Shown here piece after piece: positions 36,133 to 46,243 of a stretch of DNA of 64,000 nucleotides. The stretch is from positions 46,076 through 110,075 of the forward strand of contig NZ_JALXKS010000004.1 in the NCBI RefSeq assembly GCF_025144725.1, written 5' to 3'. The position numbers and the translations under genes were made by a program. The notes beneath the pieces are model-generated. The model was not told where the DNA came from. It was given only the letters and a program-made list of their open reading frames with translations, and made no database searches. Origin of the DNA: Brevibacterium sp. p3-SID960. GTDB lineage: Bacteria; Actinomycetota; Actinomycetes; Actinomycetales; Brevibacteriaceae. Every line of letters starts with the position of its first letter. The stretch's first letter is position 1.

Positions 36133-38136
36133 GTGTCAGTTCTGTCAGGCTTTGTCTGGAGTGTCGCTGACACTCTGCGCGGACCGTATTCTGAAGCCGA
36201 GTACGGCTCCGTCATCCTCCCGTTCACAGTGCTGCGCCGCCTGGAATGTGTCATGGCTCCGTATCGCGAGGTGATGTCAGAAATCGTCGCCCGCTACGAG
36301 GGGGAGCAACAGCGGCGCACCCACTTGAAGCTGAAGACGCGGACGGCCGAAAACCCTGGACTGTCGTTCTGGACTACGAGTGACTACACATTGAAGAAGG
36401 CGCTTGAGGACCCTGACAACCTCGCGGAGAACCTCATCGACTACGTCGGAGGATTCTCGACGAACCTCGACGTGTTCAAGTCCTTTGACTTCGAGAACGT
36501 CATTCGCACGCTCGATAGCCGGAACCGGCTGTGGCAGGTAACCCGGCACTTCGAGAGCATCGACCTGTCACCGGCTGCGGTATCGAATGCCGACATGGGT
36601 GATCTGTTCGAGAACCTCATCTACCGCTTTGCCGAGTCGGCGAACGAGGGTGCAGGTCAGTTCTACACTCCTCGCGATGTCGTCAGGCTCCTGGTCGATC
36701 TCGTCTATGCCGATGACGCGGATGCCCTTCGGGGCCGTGGAACTGTTCGGTCGATCTACGACCCGACAGTCGGCACCGGCGGAATGCTCAGTGTGGCCGA
36801 TGAGCACTTGCGCAGCTTCAGCCCGGATGCGTCGACGGCGCTGTTCGGACAGGAGATCAACACACGCACTTACGCGATCTGCAAGGCCGACCTGCTGATT
36901 ACTGGGCAGGACCCGTCCAACGTGCGGCAGGGCGACACGCTCGTGGTGGACCGCTTCGAGGACCTCAAATTCGACTATGTCCTCTCGAACCCACCGTTTG
37001 GAACCGACTGGAAGGCAGTCGAGTCAGAAGTCAAGGCAGAGCACACCCGCGGTGGCCACGGACGTTTTGCGCCCGGGCTTCCTTCCGTGGGTGATGCGGC
37101 GATGCTCTTCCTTCTGCATGTGGCCTCGAAGATGCGCGACGTCGACGAGACAGGACGTGGCGGCAAGGCCGGCATCGTCTTGAACGGTTCGCCGCTGTTC
37201 AACGGAGGCGCCGGCTCGGGGCCTTCGAATATCCGCGGCCACATGTTTGAGAACGACCTCGTCGATGCGATCGTCGCGCTGCCGAACGACATGTTCTACA
37301 ACACCGGCATTGCGACCTACCTGTGGATCCTGTCGAACGCGAAACCTGTGGGCCGAAAGGACACCGTCCAGCTGATCGACGCGACAGAGCTCGGCACGAA
37401 GCTACGCAAGTCCATTGGTTCGAAGAGGCTCGCGATCCCTGACGCGCACCGCGACGCGATCGTGCGGGCTTTCACGGGCACCCTAAGCGAGGACGACGTC
37501 GAAGTCCCGACGAAGACGTTCCACAAGCGCGACTTTGCCTACTGGACGATCACGGTCGAACGACCGCTACAGCTGCGGTTCCAGGCCACGCCCGAAGCCA
37601 TCAGCGCCGTGGCGGAGCAGACGACCCTGGCCAAAGTCGACGGCCTGGGCGAGGCGCTCGAAACGTTCGGCAGCATGCCCTATCTCAACCGAGAGAAGTT
37701 CGACGAAGATCTCGGCCAGCACCTCCACGACCGCGGCGTGCAGCTCACGCCAGCACAGCGCAAGAAGCTGTTGCTGACCATCGGCGCCCACGACGACACC
37801 GCCGACTACTGCCGCGTGCCGTCGGGCAAGAACAAGGGCAACATCGAGCCTGACCCCGCGCTACGCGACACTGAGAACGTCCCGTTCGGCTGGGGCAATC
37901 ACCCTAAGACCCATGAAGCCCAGCGCGAGACCGTACAAGCGTACTTCGACGCCGAGGTGAAACCGCACGTCGCCGACGCGTGGATCGCCTGGGACAAGAC
38001 GAGGACCGGCTACGAGATCCCGTTCACCCGCCACTTCTACACCTATGAACCGCCCCGACCGCTCGAAGAGATCGACGCCGACCTTGAACGCGTCGTCGGC
38101 GAGATCATGGAACTCTTGCGTGAGGTGGAGGGATGA
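36133..38136 (+). CDS. hsdM: Type I restriction-modification DNA methyltransferase subunit
   Basis: 667 residues from a GTG preceded by AGGAG; the family's normal N-terminus (LSGFVWSVADTLRGPYSEAEYGSVILPF) starts here. N6-adenine methylase with motif I DPTVGTGGML (about 207) and motif IV NPPFG (about 286). Motif I usually reads DPxCGTGG; here Val replaces Cys, which should be tolerated. Overlaps hsdS by four bases. Forms M2S methylase and R2M2S restriction complexes. A further 250 bp upstream (35880-36132) shows only an uncertain 65-codon frame. Confidence 0.95.
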   Translation: MSVLSGFVWSVADTLRGPYSEAEYGSVILPFTVLRRLECVMAPYREVMSEIVARYEGEQQRRTHLKLKTRTAENPGLSFWTTSDYTLKKALEDPDNLAENLIDYVGGFSTNLDVFKSFDFENVIRTLDSRNRLWQVTRHFESIDLSPAAVSNADMGDLFENLIYRFAESANEGAGQFYTPRDVVRLLVDLVYADDADALRGRGTVRSIYDPTVGTGGMLSVADEHLRSFSPDASTALFGQEINTRTYAICKADLLITGQDPSNVRQGDTLVVDRFEDLKFDYVLSNPPFGTDWKAVESEVKAEHTRGGHGRFAPGLPSVGDAAMLFLLHVASKMRDVDETGRGGKAGIVLNGSPLFNGGAGSGPSNIRGHMFENDLVDAIVALPNDMFYNTGIATYLWILSNAKPVGRKDTVQLIDATELGTKLRKSIGSKRLAIPDAHRDAIVRAFTGTLSEDDVEVPTKTFHKRDFAYWTITVERPLQLRFQATPEAISAVAEQTTLAKVDGLGEALETFGSMPYLNREKFDEDLGQHLHDRGVQLTPAQRKKLLLTIGAHDDTADYCRVPSGKNKGNIEPDPALRDTENVPFGWGNHPKTHEAQRETVQAYFDAEVKPHVADAWIAWDKTRTGYEIPFTRHFYTYEPPRPLEEIDADLERVVGEIMELLREVEG

Positions 38137-39350
38137 CACTAACGCTTCCGATCAAGCGGTTGGCCAATGTCACCCTTGGCAAAATGATTCAGTCAGAACC
38201 GAGCCAATTGGTTGATACTTCCGCTCCATATCTGCGTGCAGCACATGTCCAACCTCATGGTCGAATAATAGACCTCCCTGACCAGCGGATGTGGTTTAGC
38301 CAATTCGAATTGCGAACGTTGAATCTCCTGCGAGGCGATGTAGTAGTTGTTGAAGGTGGTGCGGGGTACGGAAGGTCTGCCGTTATTCGTGAGGATCTGG
38401 CAGGTTGGGGGTTTCAGAATTCGATAATTCGGCTACGACCAGTCGCCGCTCGATCTGATGGCCGGTTCCTCGACTATTCGCTCCAGGGAGCGCTATCTGA
38501 TGGTCGCATCGAACTGGCAACAAGCACCGCAACCCTGCCACACTTTACCGCCGACAAGGTATCCAAGTTCGAGATCTGGGCTCCGGCTCTCGACGAGCAG
38601 CGTGCCATCGCCGACTACCTGGACCGGGAAACGGCCCAGATCGACGCGCTCGTGGCGAAGCAGGAAGAGTTCATCCGGCTGCTACGAGAGCGGCGACGTG
38701 CTGCGATAGAGAACCGACTCACTAGCGTCGATGCTCGGCGAACGTCGGTTCGGCATCTGGCTAGGCTGGTTTCAGGAAGCGGGTTTCCCGTTCGTGAACA
38801 AGGTCAGGTTGGTAAGGAGCTTCCGTTCTATAAGGTCAAAGATTTGAAGACTGGCCGTCAGAGTGGCATGCTTGACCTCCCGGAGAATAGCGTGAGTCGT
38901 GACACAGCACAGGCACTCAGCGCGTCTGTTATTCCCAGCGGCTCGGTCGCGTTTGCAAAAGTCGGCGCCGCTTTGCTCCTGGGTCGTGTGGCGACGTTGC
39001 CCGTTGATAGCTGTGTTGACAACAACATGTCCGCGCTCGTGCCGAGAACGGGCTTCGATCCAGGTTTTGCGCGCTATGTCATGCTCACCTTTGATTTCAA
39101 GAGGCATGTGCTCCCGGGCCCCGTTCCATCACTTGATATGGACGGGTTGAGAGCGTTCCGTGTGCCTGTGCTTTCTTTAAATAAGCAACGAGCGATTGTG
39201 AACGATCTCGACGAACAGACCTCCCGTATCGACACTCTCATTGCTAAAACCGAGGAGCATATTGCTTTGGCGAAGGAGCGCCGTTCGGCGTTGATCACTG
39301 CAGCTGTCACGGGGCAGTTCGATGTTCGTACAGCAGGAAAGGCTGGATGA
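38133..39350 (+). CDS. hsdS: Type I restriction-modification specificity subunit
   Basis: 405 residues with two target-recognition domains (about 5-150 and 205-345), each followed by a conserved helix: APALDEQRAIADYLDRETAQIDALVAKQEE and VLSLNKQRAIVNDLDEQTSRIDTLIAKTEE. It sets the bipartite DNA target and bridges the HsdM subunits. The DNA is clearly more AT-rich than hsdM and hsdR, as is common for hsdS because recognition domains are swapped by recombination. The two conserved helix regions give short homologous stretches that could support such swaps. Confidence 0.93.
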   Translation: MTLTLPIKRLANVTLGKMIQSEPSQLVDTSAPYLRAAHVQPHGRIIDLPDQRMWFSQFELRTLNLLRGDVVVVEGGAGYGRSAVIREDLAGWGFQNSIIRLRPVAARSDGRFLDYSLQGALSDGRIELATSTATLPHFTADKVSKFEIWAPALDEQRAIADYLDRETAQIDALVAKQEEFIRLLRERRRAAIENRLTSVDARRTSVRHLARLVSGSGFPVREQGQVGKELPFYKVKDLKTGRQSGMLDLPENSVSRDTAQALSASVIPSGSVAFAKVGAALLLGRVATLPVDSCVDNNMSALVPRTGFDPGFARYVMLTFDFKRHVLPGPVPSLDMDGLRAFRVPVLSLNKQRAIVNDLDEQTSRIDTLIAKTEEHIALAKERRSALITAAVTGQFDVRTAGKAG

Positions 39351-42300
39351 GGACAATGGCGTCACCAGACGGTACCCGCGAGGAAGCACTCGAGGTCGAG
39401 ATCGCCGAATACCTCAGCGCGCACGGGTGGTTATACAGCCGGGATGATGACGGTTATGACGCGGAGCGGGCACTCTGGCCTGAGGATGTGTTCTGGTGGT
39501 TGAGCGAGACGCAGCCAGATGAGTATGCGAAGGTCGTGCGCGTCGGCACGGGTGCCGAGCAGGCGGATCGTGAAGCGCTATTGTCGACACTCGTGACTCG
39601 GCTGGAGACCCAGATGAGATCGGGTGGTGGGACGCTGAATGTGTTACGTCGGAAGTTCTCCCACACGCGCGGGGCTACGGCGCATTTCAGGATGTGCCAG
39701 TTCAAGCCTGCGACGACGTTGAACAGGACTGTAACCGAGCAGTATCAGAAGGTGCGACTGCGTGTGGCTCGGCAGGTGCATTTCTCACCAAAGAGGGGCG
39801 ATAAGCGCTCGATCGATCTTGTCTTCTTCGTCAACGGTCTGCCGGTCGCTACCTGTGAGTTGAAGTCGTTCTTCAAACAGCAGTGGCGCACGGCCGTCAC
39901 GCAATATCGGAAGGATCGTGACCCGGCCGGTCAGCCGCTGCTCGGGTTCGGTTCGCGGGCGCTGGTGCACTTCGCAGTCGATGACGACCAGGTGCACATG
40001 ACGACGAGACTTGCTGGCCAGAAGACGTACTTTCTGCCGTTCAACCGCGGTCACGATGACACAGGTGCCGCAGGCAATCCAGCGAATCCCACCGGGCCTG
40101 CCACGTCGTACCTGTGGGAGGAGGTGTTGCAACGCGACAACTTCCTGTCAATTCTTGGCTCGCAGATGTTTTTGAAGACCGACGTGGACGAAGATCCGGT
40201 GACAGGGAAGATCAAGCGCTCGTTTGCGTTGATGTTCCCGCGGTATCACCAGTGGCGTGCGGTGAAGAAGCTCGTTGACACGATCAGTGAGGAGGGTCAG
40301 GGCCGGCGGTATCTGATCGAGCACTCGGCTGGGTCGGGGAAGACAAACACGATTGCCTGGACCGCGCATCGCCTGGCCCGCTTGCACGACGGGTCGAACA
40401 AGAAAGTGTTCGACAAGGTCATCATCGTCTCGGATCGCCGAGTGCTGGATGCTCAGCTGCAGCAGGCAGTCGAGCAGGTAGATGACACTGGCGGCAGTGT
40501 CGCGGTGATCGATTCGGCGGCAGTGCGCCGGTCTGGTGGTTCGAAGTCGCGGGCGCTTCTGGATGCGCTGACTGGATCGTCGCTGATCATTGTCGTGACG
40601 TTGCAGACGTTTCCGTTTGTGAAGGGCCTGTTGGAGACGAAACTGGGCGCGAAGAACTTCGCGGTGATCATCGATGAGGCTCATACCTCTCAGTCGGGTA
40701 AAACGGCGGCGGAGCTAAAAGCAGTGCTCACCGAGGGTGGCGAGCTCAACGACGACGTCGTCGATGGTCAGGACGTGGTCAATCAGCTTGTCGAGTCTGA
40801 TGCGGCTCGTGAGCGCCAGATCGCCGCGGAGACGGCCGCGCGGGCTGGGGCGCGGAATGTGTCGCTACTGGCGTTCACGGCCACACCCAAGGCGAAGACG
40901 AAACAGCTGTTCGGCCGCCCAGGTGATGATGGCTTGCCGGTCTCGTTCGATGTGTATCCGATGCGGCAGGCGATCGAGGAGGGTTTCATCCTCGATGTGC
41001 TGCGCGGGTATCAGACATACCGGACGGCGTTCGAGATTGAGCAGCAGGGCAGGGCCGGCATTGTCACGGGCATCGGCCCAAATGATGACGATCGGCTCGT
41101 GGATCCGAAAACAGCGACGCGGAAGATCATGCGGTTCGCGAACCTGCATCCGACGAACATCGGTCAGAAGGTTGAGATCATCGTCGAGCATTTCCGGGCC
41201 AACGTCGCGCACCTCGTGGACGGTCACGCGAAGGCGATGGTTGTCACCGACTCCCGCCAGGCTGCGCTGCGGTACAAGATCGAGACCGACAAGTACCTCA
41301 AACAGCGCGGGTACGCGTATCAGTCGATCGTTGCGTTCAGCGGCAGCTTAAGCGATGAGGACTACGGCATCAAGGACGCCACCGAGGCATCAATGAACCC
41401 TGATGTCGCCTCCGACCTGGCGCGGGAGTTCCGTCGCCCGGAGTACCGGCTGATGATCGTTGCCGACAAGTTTCAGACCGGTTTCGATCAGCCGCTGTTG
41501 TGCGCAATGTACGTGGACAAGAAGCTGCCTGACGTGCATGCTGTGCAGACGCTCTCGCGTCTGAACCGCACGTACCGTGCGCCGTCAGGCGAGGTGAAGG
41601 ACCGGACGTTCGTGCTCGACTTCGTCAACGATCCTGATGACATCCACGAAGCGTTCCTGACGTACTACCTCGAAGCGCACGTAGAGAAAGAGACCGACCC
41701 CAACCTCGTGCACCAGCTGGCCACAAAGCTCGCTCAAGCTCGGATCTACACGCCACAAGACGTCGAACGCTACGCCGAGGATTGGTGGGCTCAGAGGCAG
41801 TCGCATGCCGCGCTGGCGGCGGCCGTGACCCCAGCGCGCAACGAGTTCGTCGCCCGCTGGAACGACGCGCAAGCAGCCGACGACAGCGAAGCGCTCGACG
41901 AGCTGCGCACGTTCCGTAAGGACTGCGGTTCCTACGTCAGGCTGTATGACTTCATGTCGCAGGTCGTCGACTATGGCACAAGCGACTTGGAGAAGCTCGC
42001 AGAGTTCCTGCGCCAGCTGGTGCGTCTGCTGCCGACCGATGGCGCGGAACCAGACGCAGACGTGTCGGGCTTGGAGATGCGCCGTGTCCGACAGATCGAC
42101 CAGGGCAGAGCCGATATTGCGTTATCCGGTGACCAGGAGACTCCGGGACTGCAGGGCATCACGGGTCTGGGATCGCACGTGTCCCGCCAAGATCCACAGC
42201 AGGTGCTGCTCTCGGAAGTGGTATCGAAGATCAACGAATTGTTCGGGTCCGAGTTCGCCGACCCACAGATCGAGGGCTTCGTCCGTGCTGCAGCGGGCAT

Positions 42301-42592
42301 GGCCGAGGAAGACACCCGCATCGCCGAACAGATCGATCACAACGCCCTTGACCAGTTCATGGCCTCGCCGGAGCTGCGCGAAACGCTCACGGACGCGGCA
42401 GTACTCAACGAAGGCGCATTCGGCAAGCTCACTGGCGTGCTCACTGGAGAGAGCGAACGCGCAGACGAGTTCATCCGGCTGATCGGCCAATACCTCTACC
42501 ACTCCAGACGTCTTCGAATGGATGTGCACATGCCAACGACAACGACGAGTATTCGGGTGACAGACAGTGAAACTTCCGCAGCAGAACCCTAG
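39347..42592 (+). CDS. hsdR: Type I restriction endonuclease subunit
   Basis: 1081 residues, apparently intact. N-terminal PD-(D/E)xK nuclease core (SIDLVFFVNGLP then CELKS, about 155-175), Walker A HSAGSGKTNT near 325, Walker B/DEAD-box IIDEAHTS near 441, motif III AFTATPK, and a helicase C-terminal domain (DKFQTGFDQPLLCAMYVDKKL, RLNRT). It translocates DNA with ATP and cuts unmethylated DNA. Starts by a four-base overlap with hsdS, so the M, S and R genes form one operon. Confidence 0.95.
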   Translation: MRTMASPDGTREEALEVEIAEYLSAHGWLYSRDDDGYDAERALWPEDVFWWLSETQPDEYAKVVRVGTGAEQADREALLSTLVTRLETQMRSGGGTLNVLRRKFSHTRGATAHFRMCQFKPATTLNRTVTEQYQKVRLRVARQVHFSPKRGDKRSIDLVFFVNGLPVATCELKSFFKQQWRTAVTQYRKDRDPAGQPLLGFGSRALVHFAVDDDQVHMTTRLAGQKTYFLPFNRGHDDTGAAGNPANPTGPATSYLWEEVLQRDNFLSILGSQMFLKTDVDEDPVTGKIKRSFALMFPRYHQWRAVKKLVDTISEEGQGRRYLIEHSAGSGKTNTIAWTAHRLARLHDGSNKKVFDKVIIVSDRRVLDAQLQQAVEQVDDTGGSVAVIDSAAVRRSGGSKSRALLDALTGSSLIIVVTLQTFPFVKGLLETKLGAKNFAVIIDEAHTSQSGKTAAELKAVLTEGGELNDDVVDGQDVVNQLVESDAARERQIAAETAARAGARNVSLLAFTATPKAKTKQLFGRPGDDGLPVSFDVYPMRQAIEEGFILDVLRGYQTYRTAFEIEQQGRAGIVTGIGPNDDDRLVDPKTATRKIMRFANLHPTNIGQKVEIIVEHFRANVAHLVDGHAKAMVVTDSRQAALRYKIETDKYLKQRGYAYQSIVAFSGSLSDEDYGIKDATEASMNPDVASDLAREFRRPEYRLMIVADKFQTGFDQPLLCAMYVDKKLPDVHAVQTLSRLNRTYRAPSGEVKDRTFVLDFVNDPDDIHEAFLTYYLEAHVEKETDPNLVHQLATKLAQARIYTPQDVERYAEDWWAQRQSHAALAAAVTPARNEFVARWNDAQAADDSEALDELRTFRKDCGSYVRLYDFMSQVVDYGTSDLEKLAEFLRQLVRLLPTDGAEPDADVSGLEMRRVRQIDQGRADIALSGDQETPGLQGITGLGSHVSRQDPQQVLLSEVVSKINELFGSEFADPQIEGFVRAAAGMAEEDTRIAEQIDHNALDQFMASPELRETLTDAAVLNEGAFGKLTGVLTGESERADEFIRLIGQYLYHSRRLRMDVHMPTTTTSIRVTDSETSAAEP

Positions 42593-42810
42593 GTGCACGT
42601 GACGCGTGGAGTTGCGACTACGACCGGTAGATCGGGACCGCTGAAGTGTAGCTCTAGCATCTCGAAGACAGTCTGCAGCTCACAAAACCAAGCACCCTCG
42701 ATCTTCCGGTGGAGTTCGGATCAGAGAAGCTGATACGTCTTCCCGCGCTCAAAGGGCAAACCTGCTCGGCTCACTTAACACCTACATGTACGAGGCGACT
42801 GTTTCCAGAG
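42593..42810. other. Spacer between hsdR and the microcompartment regulator
   Basis: 218 bp between convergent genes. No gene, hairpin terminator or recognisable att site is visible. Composition is intermediate. It marks the junction between the restriction operon and the microcompartment locus. Confidence 0.5.
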
Positions 42811-43626
42811 CTAGACCACAGATGCCCGGTTAGTACTCCGAAACTCTAAAATGTCTCCGTCTTGGACCGCTCGCGTACGAATCCCTCCACCAGGCGCCCT
42901 CATCCGTATACGAGTACGGTCGCCGCGAAACAAGTCTTTGGAGGCTTCAAACGGTCGGCCGTTGGTGTCGTAGCTGACCCTCCGAATCAGTATCAACGGA
43001 GCTTGAGCCTCGACCGTGAGAAACGACGCCTCTTCATCAGTCGCAGATACAACCTCCACTCTTTCTTCAGTTTCACACGGCTGGGTCTCATAAATATTAT
43101 CGAGAAGCTCATACAATGAGCCACCCAGCGGTTGCTCGAGCAAACCAGGGAAGCGTGATTCCGGGAACACAGCTTGCTCGAGTGAGATCGGAGTGCGATT
43201 GGCTAAACGAATACGTCTGATTTCGACAACGAGATCTCCGTCCCCCAGTTGTAAATCACTTCGAATGCCCGGTTTCGGCAAAGCAATGCGGGTCGAAATA
43301 ACCTTGGTATCCGAAGTATATCCTTGGCTCGCTAAAACGCTCGGGACGGACGAAGAGACAGAAATGTCCCTCTCGACTTTCGCGTGGCTGACAAAGGTCC
43401 CGCCCCCGCGCCCTGGAACCCTGCGAACAAGACCGGCTTGCTCTAAGAGAGTGAGGGCTTGCCTGAGCGTACCCCTGCTCACTCCATGAGTAACAGCCAG
43501 ATCACGTTCGTTACCGAGTTTTACTCCGGGGGCTAAAGACCCTGAGTCAATTTCCTCGATCAGACTTCGCCTTAGAGATTCGACTGCTGATTTCTCTCCG
43601 GTCAAGCTTCTTCCGTCCGTTCCCAA
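42811..43626 (-). CDS. GntR/HutC-family regulator of the microcompartment locus
   Basis: 271 residues. N-terminal winged HTH (LAPGVKLGNERDLAVTHGVSRGTLRQALTLLEQAGLVRRVPGRGGGTFVS, about 32-80) and a C-terminal UTRA ligand-binding domain (about 95-255). The apparent start is TTG; another TTG seven codons on has GGAAG in front and may be the real one. Last gene of the leftward microcompartment operon, 71 bp beyond the SDR gene. The UTRA domain probably senses the amino-alcohol substrate or a product. DNA here is much more AT-rich than the flanking chromosome. Confidence 0.85.
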   Translation of the reverse strand: MGTDGRSLTGEKSAVESLRRSLIEEIDSGSLAPGVKLGNERDLAVTHGVSRGTLRQALTLLEQAGLVRRVPGRGGGTFVSHAKVERDISVSSSVPSVLASQGYTSDTKVISTRIALPKPGIRSDLQLGDGDLVVEIRRIRLANRTPISLEQAVFPESRFPGLLEQPLGGSLYELLDNIYETQPCETEERVEVVSATDEEASFLTVEAQAPLILIRRVSYDTNGRPFEASKDLFRGDRTRIRMRAPGGGIRTRAVQDGDILEFRSTNRASVV

Positions 43627-43697
43627 GTGGAGGCCTCATAAGGCATACGAGCACTTATACTGTCGATGTAGCCGTGACCATATTCTAACGCCCCGAC

Positions 43698-44477
43698 TCA
43701 CATCTCCTGAAGCGCCTCCATGGATTCGGGCAAAATTTGGCCTCCGTCGATGATCAACGCCTGGCCGGTAATGTAGGCCGCTTCATCGGCCGCGAAGAAG
43801 AGGGACGCGTTACCGATATCTTCGACGTCGCCGAGACGTCCCTGAGGAATAGCTTCGGTCATCTGCCGCAGGTAACCTTCTCCAAGGCCGTCCAACCCCT
43901 CGGTCGCTATGTTGCCTGGCAAGACCGCGTTGACCGTTACACCGCTTGGGGCAAGCTCCATTGCTGCCGTGCGCATGAACCCCAACTGAGCAGCTTTACT
44001 GGCCCCGTAGTGCGACCAGCCCGGAAAACCTGTGACCACACCTGTGATGGATGAGGTCAGGATCACTCGACCTCGGCCAGACTTCTCAAGTGCGTCCTTA
44101 CAAGCGATAACGGAATACACTGTGCCAGAGAAGTTGACAGACATGACTCTGTCTAAGTCGTCCTCGCTCATTTCTGCAAGCTTGCTCGTTGGGAAGATTC
44201 CGGCGTTAGCACAGAGCACGTCGATGCCACCGAATTGCTTGATAGCATAATCGGCCATCTGGTGGCAGTCCTCCTTCCTGCTCACGTCGGCGTGAAGGAA
44301 GAGGACCTCACCACCGAGGCTCGAAAGCTCTTCCACAGCAGCTTCGCCTACCGATTCGTCACGTCCAGTGACGAGAACGTTACATCCCGCACGGAGAAAG
44401 CACTTTGCGATGCCCTTGCCAATACCACGCGTACCGCCGGTCACGATCACCGATCGACCGGAAATTGATGCGAACAC
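43698..44477 (-). CDS. SDR-family amino-alcohol dehydrogenase (RMM type)
   Basis: 259 residues, classical short-chain dehydrogenase: TGGTRGIG (13-20) for the cofactor, NAG (91-93), and catalytic Ser142/Ser143, Tyr157 and Lys161 (YGASK). GTG start with GAGG upstream. In RMM loci the SDR is an (S)-1-amino-2-propanol dehydrogenase, interconverting aminoacetone and 1-amino-2-propanol; assignment here rests on the locus, not on active-site residues I can verify. Has no obvious encapsulation helix at either end, so it may work outside the shell or be held by partners. Confidence 0.82.
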   Translation of the reverse strand: MFASISGRSVIVTGGTRGIGKGIAKCFLRAGCNVLVTGRDESVGEAAVEELSSLGGEVLFLHADVSRKEDCHQMADYAIKQFGGIDVLCANAGIFPTSKLAEMSEDDLDRVMSVNFSGTVYSVIACKDALEKSGRGRVILTSSITGVVTGFPGWSHYGASKAAQLGFMRTAAMELAPSGVTVNAVLPGNIATEGLDGLGEGYLRQMTEAIPQGRLGDVEDIGNASLFFAADEAAYITGQALIIDGGQILPESMEALQEM

Positions 44478-44518
44478 GAATCCTCATTTCATTCTATAAC
44501 CAGACGACATCGTTGTCG

Positions 44519-45550
44519 TCAATTAATGCTGGAGCCATTGGACTCCAAGTATCTTCTGACCAGAGGTCGGGTATTCACGGTAAAACTGTCGCCCTGTTCT
44601 TGGCATTCTCGACTGTGGGAGTGCGAGCCCATCCAAGCGACGAGCAATAGGCGGCGCAGTAGTACGAAAGTGGCTAGCATTTCTTCGTCTTCAGCAGAGA
44701 GTTCGGCAACTGACCGATAGCCTTCAACCCACGCGGACTGCCATTCGGGTACTCGAGGATCATCCTCGATGAACGACACCGCCGCGCCAAAATCATAGAG
44801 ATACCAGGCGTACCCGCAATCGTCGAAATCGATGACGTTGACCGACTCACCTTCTACGAGCAGGTTAGCCAGACGCAGATCCGCATGTGTCAGCCCGAAC
44901 CGGTTAGGGCCCTTGCCAAAGGCTTCCAGGCGTTGACGGATCAGCTCTGCCGCTTTACCGAACATTTCAACATCGTCGGGTGTGACTGAAAAGCCGTCTT
45001 CCCACTTTCCCCACCTCGGCGTCTTACCTAGTGTGTGCTCCCAGTCCCACGAGAATCGCTGAAAGCCCGCGGGGGGTTCCCAGGTCTTGGCATGCTGGTG
45101 CAGTTGACCAGTGATCTTGCCTAAGGTCTCAAAACTTGTCGCGTGCAGAACCGTGTGATCGGGCTCAATACCGGGCATAACCTCGAACATCACAGCGTAC
45201 CGTTCCACACCGTCTATGTTCGTGACGTACACGCGGTCGCCGGCTTCAGTGGGAATCACGATGTTCGTTGCCACGTCCGTGTCTCTACGGACGGCGGTTA
45301 TCCAATCTAGCTCCGATTGAATCGCTCGCAACGGATGGTAGTCCTGACGATGAACGCGCAACACGCCCGTGCGCCCGGTCCCCGGATCGTTCACCAGGTA
45401 CGTCGCGTTCTCCGACAAAGAAATCAGCTCGTGTTCGACTTGAGCTGAGAGCCCGTAATGCTGTAGGGCCTCGGCTGAGACTACATCGTCTCGGCGAGCT
45501 TCCTCTTCAGTTTGGTACTGGGGCGTATTGCTGGGTAACTCAATGCTCAC
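44519..45550 (-). CDS. APH-fold kinase, probable aminoalcohol kinase
   Basis: 343 residues from a GTG near the shell-gene stop, with GAGG nine bases before it; an in-frame TTG three codons earlier is possible. Choline/aminoglycoside phosphotransferase fold: catalytic loop HADLRLAN (His222, Asp224, Asn229) and metal motif IDFDD (Asp241). In this setting it most likely phosphorylates the hydroxyl of 1-amino-2-propanol so that the PLP enzyme can eliminate phosphate. It is unlikely to be an antibiotic-resistance gene. Overlaps the upstream BMC gene. Confidence 0.8.
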   Translation of the reverse strand: MSIELPSNTPQYQTEEEARRDDVVSAEALQHYGLSAQVEHELISLSENATYLVNDPGTGRTGVLRVHRQDYHPLRAIQSELDWITAVRRDTDVATNIVIPTEAGDRVYVTNIDGVERYAVMFEVMPGIEPDHTVLHATSFETLGKITGQLHQHAKTWEPPAGFQRFSWDWEHTLGKTPRWGKWEDGFSVTPDDVEMFGKAAELIRQRLEAFGKGPNRFGLTHADLRLANLLVEGESVNVIDFDDCGYAWYLYDFGAAVSFIEDDPRVPEWQSAWVEGYRSVAELSAEDEEMLATFVLLRRLLLVAWMGSHSHSRECQEQGDSFTVNTRPLVRRYLESNGSSIN

Positions 45551-46190
45551 GGCCTTCAACCTCGTTCAAAACTGCAGAAATTTGATTGCGCGCCACCTGA
45601 ACGTCTTCAGTTGCTCCGCTTAGATACAAGCGCCCCGAAGCTCCAATCATTTGGACATCGACCACTGAGATATTCGGTGAGCTGCGTTCTGCCTCATTCG
45701 CAGCCACGGCGGCGAACAGGGCGGGAGTTACTTCATAGACGAGAAGGCTCTCCCCGGGTAGCACCATCGACCCTTGGCGATTCCGATTGAGAATCACGGC
45801 ATGCTGGTCGCTGATACTCTCGATCACGTCGTGATATAGGATTTTAGGTTTGAGCTGGTGATTCGATTGAGTCCCGGTGCCCTCTAGAATCGCTTGGCCG
45901 GCAGCGCGCACGTCGTCCGGATTCTCAGAGTGGATTTCGAGAACCCCGAACTGCCGTTCGACGAACAGGATCCCCGGTTCGACGGAGGGTACTTTTCGCA
46001 GCGCCAGATCAATCACCCTCTCGATCGCAAGGGCTGGTGCCACTTCGATGATCAGAGCGTGATCGCCGGCAAATGGAGGATATCCGCGGGCGCGCGTGGG
46101 TGTACCTAGATACGCCGCGAACTGCGGTTGCAGATCTTCCACGGGCAGGTATACACGCAATTCCGTCGATTGGGAGCTGCCGGAACTCAT
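45540..46190 (-). CDS. Tandem-domain BMC shell protein (BMC-T) A
   Basis: 216 residues. Two BMC-fold halves, the second with GASGRLYLSG. Strongly paralogous to the protein at 47394-48002: both have GILFVERQFG / GILVVERQFG, NRNRQGSM / NRNRKGSM and a MIGASGR / MIGATGR end. Forms pseudohexameric trimers in microcompartment shells; the NRNRxGSM loop is well placed to line the central opening. GGAGG lies seven bases before the ATG, the best ribosome-binding site of the operon. Confidence 0.85.
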   Translation of the reverse strand: MSSGSSQSTELRVYLPVEDLQPQFAAYLGTPTRARGYPPFAGDHALIIEVAPALAIERVIDLALRKVPSVEPGILFVERQFGVLEIHSENPDDVRAAGQAILEGTGTQSNHQLKPKILYHDVIESISDQHAVILNRNRQGSMVLPGESLLVYEVTPALFAAVAANEAERSSPNISVVDVQMIGASGRLYLSGATEDVQVARNQISAVLNEVEGREH

Positions 46191-46243
46191 TTAAATACCT
46201 CCAATTCGTACCGTTCCATCGAGAAAATCATCTCGCCGGCCCG

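Noticed and set aside
44519..45550. Aminoglycoside-resistance phosphotransferase
   Set aside because: The APH fold is shared with many small-molecule kinases; tight overlap with a shell gene makes an amino-alcohol kinase far more likely.
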